From Onchocerca volvulus (lineage: Eukaryota; Nematoda; Chromadorea; Rhabditida; Onchocercidae): DNA of 64,000 nt. The stretch lies in NCBI GenBank assembly GCA_000499405.2, contig HG738137.1:10114768-10178767 (forward strand), read 5' to 3'. Positions within the stretch are counted from its first letter, which is position 1; each line of letters begins with the position of its first letter. Shown piece after piece: positions 58,009 through 64,000 of the stretch. The notes beneath the pieces were generated by a model. The model did not search any database. It was not told the DNA's origin and worked only from the letters and a program-made list of their open reading frames with translations. The position numbers and the translations under genes were made by a program.

Positions 58009-61000
58009 CAACGACGAAAATAAGCACAGGAATTGAATTCATTCAAGAGAAATCATTTCATCCATCTTTTCTTATACATGCTGAAATTTGCCAATTAATT
58101 TAAAATTTACAAATAAAAAAAAAGAAATTTTTGCGTCAAAATTTCCATACTTTTTTTATTGGTTCATTTCATTGTTTGTGTGTTTAGTTGAATTAAATTT
58201 TTTCTTTTATTCAAAAAAAAGAATATTTTTTTTTCTTTTTTTTTTTTTGAATTGTTTGTATATAAAGAGACATGCATTACTACAAAACGATTGCTTTGCT
58301 TTTTTTTTTAAAAATAATTTGAAAACTTCATCGTAACCATTAGGCAAATTCTTCAGAAATTCTTTTTTTTTTTTTTTTTTTGGATGATTACAAATAATAT
58401 ATACGAATATATACAACATAAACACGTATGGACAGACATACGACACATAAGCAAAATGTCAACTTTTGATGAAAAAAATTTTCATTTCAAAACAAGAATG
58501 TAAATTTTTGTTATCAGAATGGTTTGGTTTGTAAAAGATGAAAGAAATAGACAGATTGCGAGCATTTCTTTGATGTAAAATTTTTTTTTTTTTTTGAATT
58601 AATTGAGTAAATTAATTATTTCATTAAAATTATTTCTTATTTAATAATATACTTGCATGTATCTTAACTTTTCAAAACAAGGAATTGAAAATAAAACAAT
58701 ATGTTAACAATTGGGCATTTTCTATATTCATCTATTTTAAGGGATAAAAAGATAATAATGATAATAAAATGATTGTTATTCAAGAATTATATAAGCCATA
58801 CAGTAAGGAATAGAAAATTGAATAATTAATATTATTTAGTAATATTTGCATTTTTGATTGGAAAAGACAATTATTACTATTAAGCTGTAATTGATTTAAT
58901 TTAAGCAAAATATAATATTGGAATGATTAAATTATTACAATAGCATTTGGCACAATACATTTTAAAATCAATCATCAATAGAATTAATTATAGAAAACAA
59001 TTAATTAAAATTACGCACAAGAAATGACATTTCATTAATGTTCGCAATTACAGATGAAACGCTAATCAAATTACATTATCAATATATCATTAACTATCAT
59101 TAAGTAAACATTTATCATTTCTATTCTCTCATATTAAAATTTAATTTCCATCGCATCTATTTCATGACTGATTAGAAATGCATTTATTGCTTTAACATAC
59201 AATGAAACATCGATTACATCGTTATATTTTGTTAAATTTCATTTTAAAAGGTAATTTCTATTTTGATTGAAAAAATTGAAAAACTTTCCTTCCTTTTGAA
59301 ATGAGAAATTTAAATATGTAAAAAAAAAAAAAGAAAAGAAATACCAATAAGAAAAAAAAAGCACTCTTTCTATTCGAAAAGGAAAAAAATACAATTAATA
59401 ATATCTAAATTAAAAAAAAAAGTGACATATAATTACAACGATATGCTTCATTTGATACACTCTTTTCCACTTCACTTTAAATTTTTCAATCAAAAAAAAA
59501 AAAAATTAAAAAAATATATAAATTTTATGTGGAATAGCTTGCTGTTATATATTTAAAATCTGACAAGAAAATAGAATATCAAAAATTTATAGAATATTTA
59601 AAAGTGAAAAAAAAGTAAAATTTAATGGGAGAGGAGGAATTATTGGCCACATCGATTCTTTTCATTCAAGCATTCTAAAAAAAAAAAAAAAAAAAAAAAA
59701 ATAAAAAGTTGCACTTTACTTGTTTCACGAAATATAAAGTGTATTACTTATGAATATGCAGCAACTTTATTTTTTAACGATTATTTTCCATGATTCATCT
59801 CAATCTGAAAGGTTTCAAAATCAAAAATGATGGAAAACAAAGCGACGAAATGGTAAAAATGCGAAAAATAAAAAAGAAGTCGCAAGAATGATTTGATTCT
59901 TACTGGAAACACAAAAGTGTGCTAAAAGTGTTTCGTTTTTTTCTTTCTTTTCTAATTTTTTGTCGTTCTTTTTTCAATTCTACAACATAAGTGAAAAGTG
60001 CAGGTTTTTTTGCTAAGATGAAAGAGAAATGAGAAATGACACGTTTCCAGTCTTGACAGCAACCAAATTTTCAATTATAAAATTAATCAATTTCAGAGAG
60101 AAAAAAAAAAAAAAAAGGTAATAGAATTTTGTGTTTCTTTTTATTGCAAAATATCAATGCTTATTCCTTCTATCAAAAAATTTCACTCTTTTCGAAATAA
60201 TAGAAAATTTTCATCCAAAAAAATGAATAAATAAATAAATAAAATGAAGCAAAATGAAATACTTAATTTTAAATTATATTATTCAGTCATCTGAAAAAGT
60301 AATTTGCAAATGCATGATGCATGCTTTGAAATTATTGCGAAAAGTGATTTTGCAAATTTAAAACTAAATGCATTTCATTTTCTTTTTTAATCCATTTCAG
60401 CAAGCGATAAGATTCAAATTCAATATTTAATCGCCGAAAAAGTTTATTTTAAGGCTTAATTTTGTCCAATTTTCACACTAATTTTTGCTACAGATTGAAT
60501 TCATCTCAGATAAGATATAAACGAAATTATTATTAATAAAAGCTTTTGCAAAAAAAAAATGTTTATAATTTAAGGAAAATTTTCGAAGAAAATAGAAGAA
60601 AAACTTCATAACTAGTTTTTCAGATTAGGAACGGAGAAGGAATTATAATTAATAGATGACTAAATACAAACAGGGAAGTATGCTCAAAACATGTCGTTGA
60701 AAACAACATAAAATTTTTACATTTATAGTTTAAAAACTTTTAAAATATGATTCGTCTGAAAAGTTTTTAAATTACAAATTTTAAATTTTGGAAAAATGAA
60801 AAAAAAAAACTTTTGCAAATCTTTTAACGACGAAACTGACAAGGTAAAAAATTATAATGAAGAGGAAAAAAAAAAAAGTAATGCTATGAAGAAACAAAAT
60901 TTTCAACTGAAAAAAATTGAAAACTAGAATTTTCCTACAAATTTCTCCCATTTCAAATAATTGAAACTATCAAGTTTCAACAGTAATAATTAATAGTAAT

Positions 61001-61790
61001 AATAATAATAATAATAATAACAATACTAAAATCATATGGAAATAATAATTCAATTCTAATTTTCCAAATATAAAAAACTTTGGCTGCATTTTTTTCATAA
61101 AAATTTTCCAGTTTTCAAAAAAAAACAAAATTTTTATTTTTCTGTCATATTTATTTTTCGAATGTTAATCAGTTTTTTTTTCCATTTTATTTGCAGAAGA
61201 CATGCAAAATTTTTTGAAATGACTAATCGAAAACTTGCATTAAATTCATTTAATCATTCAGTTCTTTAATCATTTGATTAAAATTTTCAATGCTATTCCA
61301 TTCATCTATGTTATGTTTAATTTGTCAATTCAGAAATTTTAAATTGTAAATTATGGGAGAAAAAAAAAAAGAAAAGAAAGACGAAATTTATTCCTGTTTC
61401 CAATTTAGCATGAAATATTCATTTCATCTTTGTTGTATTTAAAATTAAACTTCAAATACTATTATTTATCATTTCTTTATCATTAAATTTGCAATTTCAA
61501 ACGAAATCAATCATTTTATCTGTGTAAAAAACCCGCCTAAAATAAAATTTAAGATTTATAATCAAGAGTTTTCTCTTTAATAAATGAAGAAAGATATGAA
61601 AGAAATGGGCAAGAAAAACGAATCAATTAATAACTTTAATAGTTGGTACTGATATATGCCTGATGTTGAACATTTTTCTCATCAAAATTTGTTAACTCAA
61701 GTAAAAAGAGGAAAAGAAATGGTATGTGTTACACAAAGATGAGACGAATTTGCAGAAAATACTGCACGATATATCATCAAATAGATTAAA

Positions 61791-61875
61791 CATCATCATC
61801 ATCATCATCATTATCATTATCATCATCATCATCATTATCATCATCATCATTATCATCATTATCATCATCATCATT

Positions 61876-61906
<31 letters not shown>

Positions 61907-61908
61907 GC
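61791..61908 (+). repeat. (ATC)n / (ATT) compound microsatellite
   Basis: About 39 trinucleotides, mainly ATC with interspersed ATT. The Ile and Met homopolymer frames on the two strands are artefacts. Confidence 0.93.
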
Positions 61909-64000
61909 AATGGAGATACTACTTAATTAACAATTAACATATCTGTTTGTATACTCAAGGACATCCTATTCTTTGACAATATTCGATAGTGTCAATTGTT
62001 TACAAACAAAAACAGGTACAGACAGAGAAGAGCTTTTTTGTAAAGTAATTAAATATCACGATTGGATTGAGTTTTTTTATGTAGTATATTGATTGATATA
62101 AATAAACAGTTCGTTCGTTTTTTTTTCTAACATTCATTCTATTCATTCACTTTTACAATGACTATTTATTAGTTGTAGTAGTAATCAAAAAAAAAAAAAT
62201 ACTAAAGAATTTATTTCAAAATAAATTACATTATTTTCAATTCATCTTTCCCATACTATATTTACACATTATAATTGATTAGAATTAAAAATGAGAAATA
62301 TAATTTTAAAAATATTTTAAGAGAATTTTAAATTTGAATAGCATATGCTCTCTTATGATAATATGTAATGATTGATAATTTTCAAGTTCTAAACGATATA
62401 ATAATGATTGAAATTGGATATTGTAGGAAATTTGATAGTTCGTTTTAATTTGTAGCAAAAATATTTGTACAATTATGATCACAGGATGTTGTTACAATGG
62501 TTGTTGCTATGCTGTGATACCATAAAAATGGCAATTAGTATGACTGAATTTAGCCGTTGGAGAAGAAATGGTAGAAAGTTTTTTGCAAATGGCATAAATC
62601 TATCAAAATTATTTAATCTATCCTGGCAAATTTTGATTGAAGCATTAACTTTGTTTGTTTATTTGTTTGTGTTTGTTTGTTTGTTTGTTTGTTAAATTGG
62701 AAAATATCAAATATAACATAGTACTCCTTTCAGAAAAATGATCATCAGAATAATCAATCATACTATATATGCAACTATGGAGTTTATCATAGTTCAATCA
62801 TAACTATTTCAGGAGTTTAATAATTCCACGGTATTTTATCATCAACTTCTGTTTCACGTACATTCAGAAATGATGATAGTAGTAGTATCAGTTGGAATCA
62901 TATCAAATAATAAATAATACACTATCACAATCATATTTCGAGAATAACATATTTCAGCTTGTGGTATTATATTTTGAAACTTTCACAATTTTTACGGAAA
63001 ATTTTATGAATAAATGTAAATCTTTATAGGAAAATGAGGAATTATAATGGAACATCCAAAATGCACCCTTTAAAAAATGACTTCTCAAATAAGCATGAAT
63101 GATTTACATCCCATATGAAATAGAATTCAGGAAAGTAAGTGAATAAAACTTTTAAAAATTAAGCATACATGTTGCAATGATCATTTATGTTAAAAAAAAT
63201 ATTACATTATAAACTAATTCTAAGAAAATTTCCTCAAATAATTAGTAGTTCATGATGAAAATGTTAATTCGTAAGCTAAATTCTTAAAAAATTTTCTCTA
63301 AATTTTTATTCCAAAAAATAAATATGAATTTTTATTAAGGTGCGCTAGGTGAACAAATAGAAATATTTCTTCAAAGACAACAACAACAACAACGAAAAAG
63401 ACAATCTCAGAGCAACGATTATGGCAGAATTTGAAAACAACCAAGACGATTTTTTTCTCGTCGATAATTTTAGGAGACAATGGGCTTACTTTTTTTCTTT
63501 TTATAATACCAGATCTGAAATTGATTAAGCAATAATGTAGCATCAAAAACAATAATAATAAAAAATAATAGTAATTCAAGCTATTACTAAAAAAATAATT
63601 TTAACAGTAGGATGAATTTGCAAAATTTTCGCATAACTACATCGCACTTATTAACAAAGCTTGGAATTCCGAATTAAAAAATCGAGATTCTAAGTCTTGA
63701 ATTTTTCTGAGATTCACTTATTTTTCTGAACCTCTGAAAAAAAAAAACATGAAAATCTGATAGCAAAAAAGCCTAATAGTCTATCAGTGGTAGTATAAAA
63801 TCTTCATATGTAAGCCAAACTTCTATAAAATATGCAAATTTACGAAAGAGCACTGGCAAATAATATAATTGTATCACATGCATAATAACACAGCAATGCA
63901 GTAATAACTATAGGTCCAGTAAAACACCATTCAATGATCTTGCAAAAATAAGTTAAAAAAAAAAAAAAAGAGAAAAAAAACTTGCAATTTCTATGCAACA

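Larger units (their letters stand above)
44141..64000. other. About 20 kb without a supportable gene
   Basis: Upstream flank of the ASH1/LIN-59 gene and beyond. It is AT-rich with many simple repeats. Islands less AT-rich than the background lie at about 46.2-47.3, 49.1-50.3 and 56.6-57.3 kb. They hold open frames of 80-130 codons (for example 46803-47156, 49524-49910 and, in another frame, 49700-49954), but I recognise no domain and no splice-consistent chain. These islands may be regulatory DNA or exons of a gene I cannot identify. No tRNA, rRNA or known microRNA was recognised. Confidence 0.45.

Noticed and set aside
61692..61926. Poly-Met and poly-Ile frames near 61.8 kb
   Set aside because: They are translations of the (ATC)n repeat on the two strands.

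Overview
This is eukaryotic nuclear DNA, most likely from a parasitic nematode. I judge it to be of the filarial/spirurid type, but the species cannot be fixed from the window. The reasons are a very AT-rich background with many A/T homopolymers, compact multi-exon genes with small GT-AG introns ending in TTTCAG or TTTTAG, an acceptor-like site directly before a start codon (as expected for spliced-leader trans-splicing), and gene content typical of animals. I see no bacterial, viral or organellar genes.

Three genes can be reconstructed exon by exon with every splice phase matching. (1) Alanine aminotransferase, minus strand, 15369 to 9659, 13 exons, about 521 residues. (2) An ADA2-type transcriptional adaptor (ZZ finger plus SANT domain, SAGA-type acetyltransferase complexes), plus strand, 25909 to 30882, 14 exons, about 560 residues. 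(3) An ASH1/LIN-59-type histone H3 lysine methyltransferase (AWS, SET, post-SET, PHD, BAH), minus strand, 44060 to 33493, 19 exons, about 1611 residues. A partial, unrecognised gene sits at the left edge (minus strand, 1937 to about 1085). A further small unrecognised gene, or decaying gene, lies on the minus strand at 32305 to 31235, between the convergent ends of the ADA2 and ASH1 genes.

Layout: 1-2000 edge gene; 2-9.6 kb gene-poor AT-rich DNA with one short interspersed repeat copy; 9.6-15.4 kb alanine aminotransferase; 15.4-25.9 kb gene-poor DNA with an (ATT)n microsatellite, a long near-perfect inverted repeat, a 32-bp minisatellite and another interspersed repeat copy; 25.9-30.9 kb ADA2; 31.2-32.3 kb small gene; 33.5-44.1 kb ASH1/LIN-59; 44.1-64 kb about 20 kb with no supportable gene but with purine-rich and GATC-rich tracts, alternating purine-pyrimidine tracts, a G-quadruplex motif, a cluster of TGATAA motifs and a long hairpin.

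Functionally, two neighbouring genes both act on chromatin: ADA2 in histone acetylation and ASH1/LIN-59 in histone H3 methylation. The aminotransferase is a housekeeping enzyme of amino acid and pyruvate metabolism. I found no new enzyme system. The least explained items are the small gene at 31.2-32.3 kb and the structured repeats.
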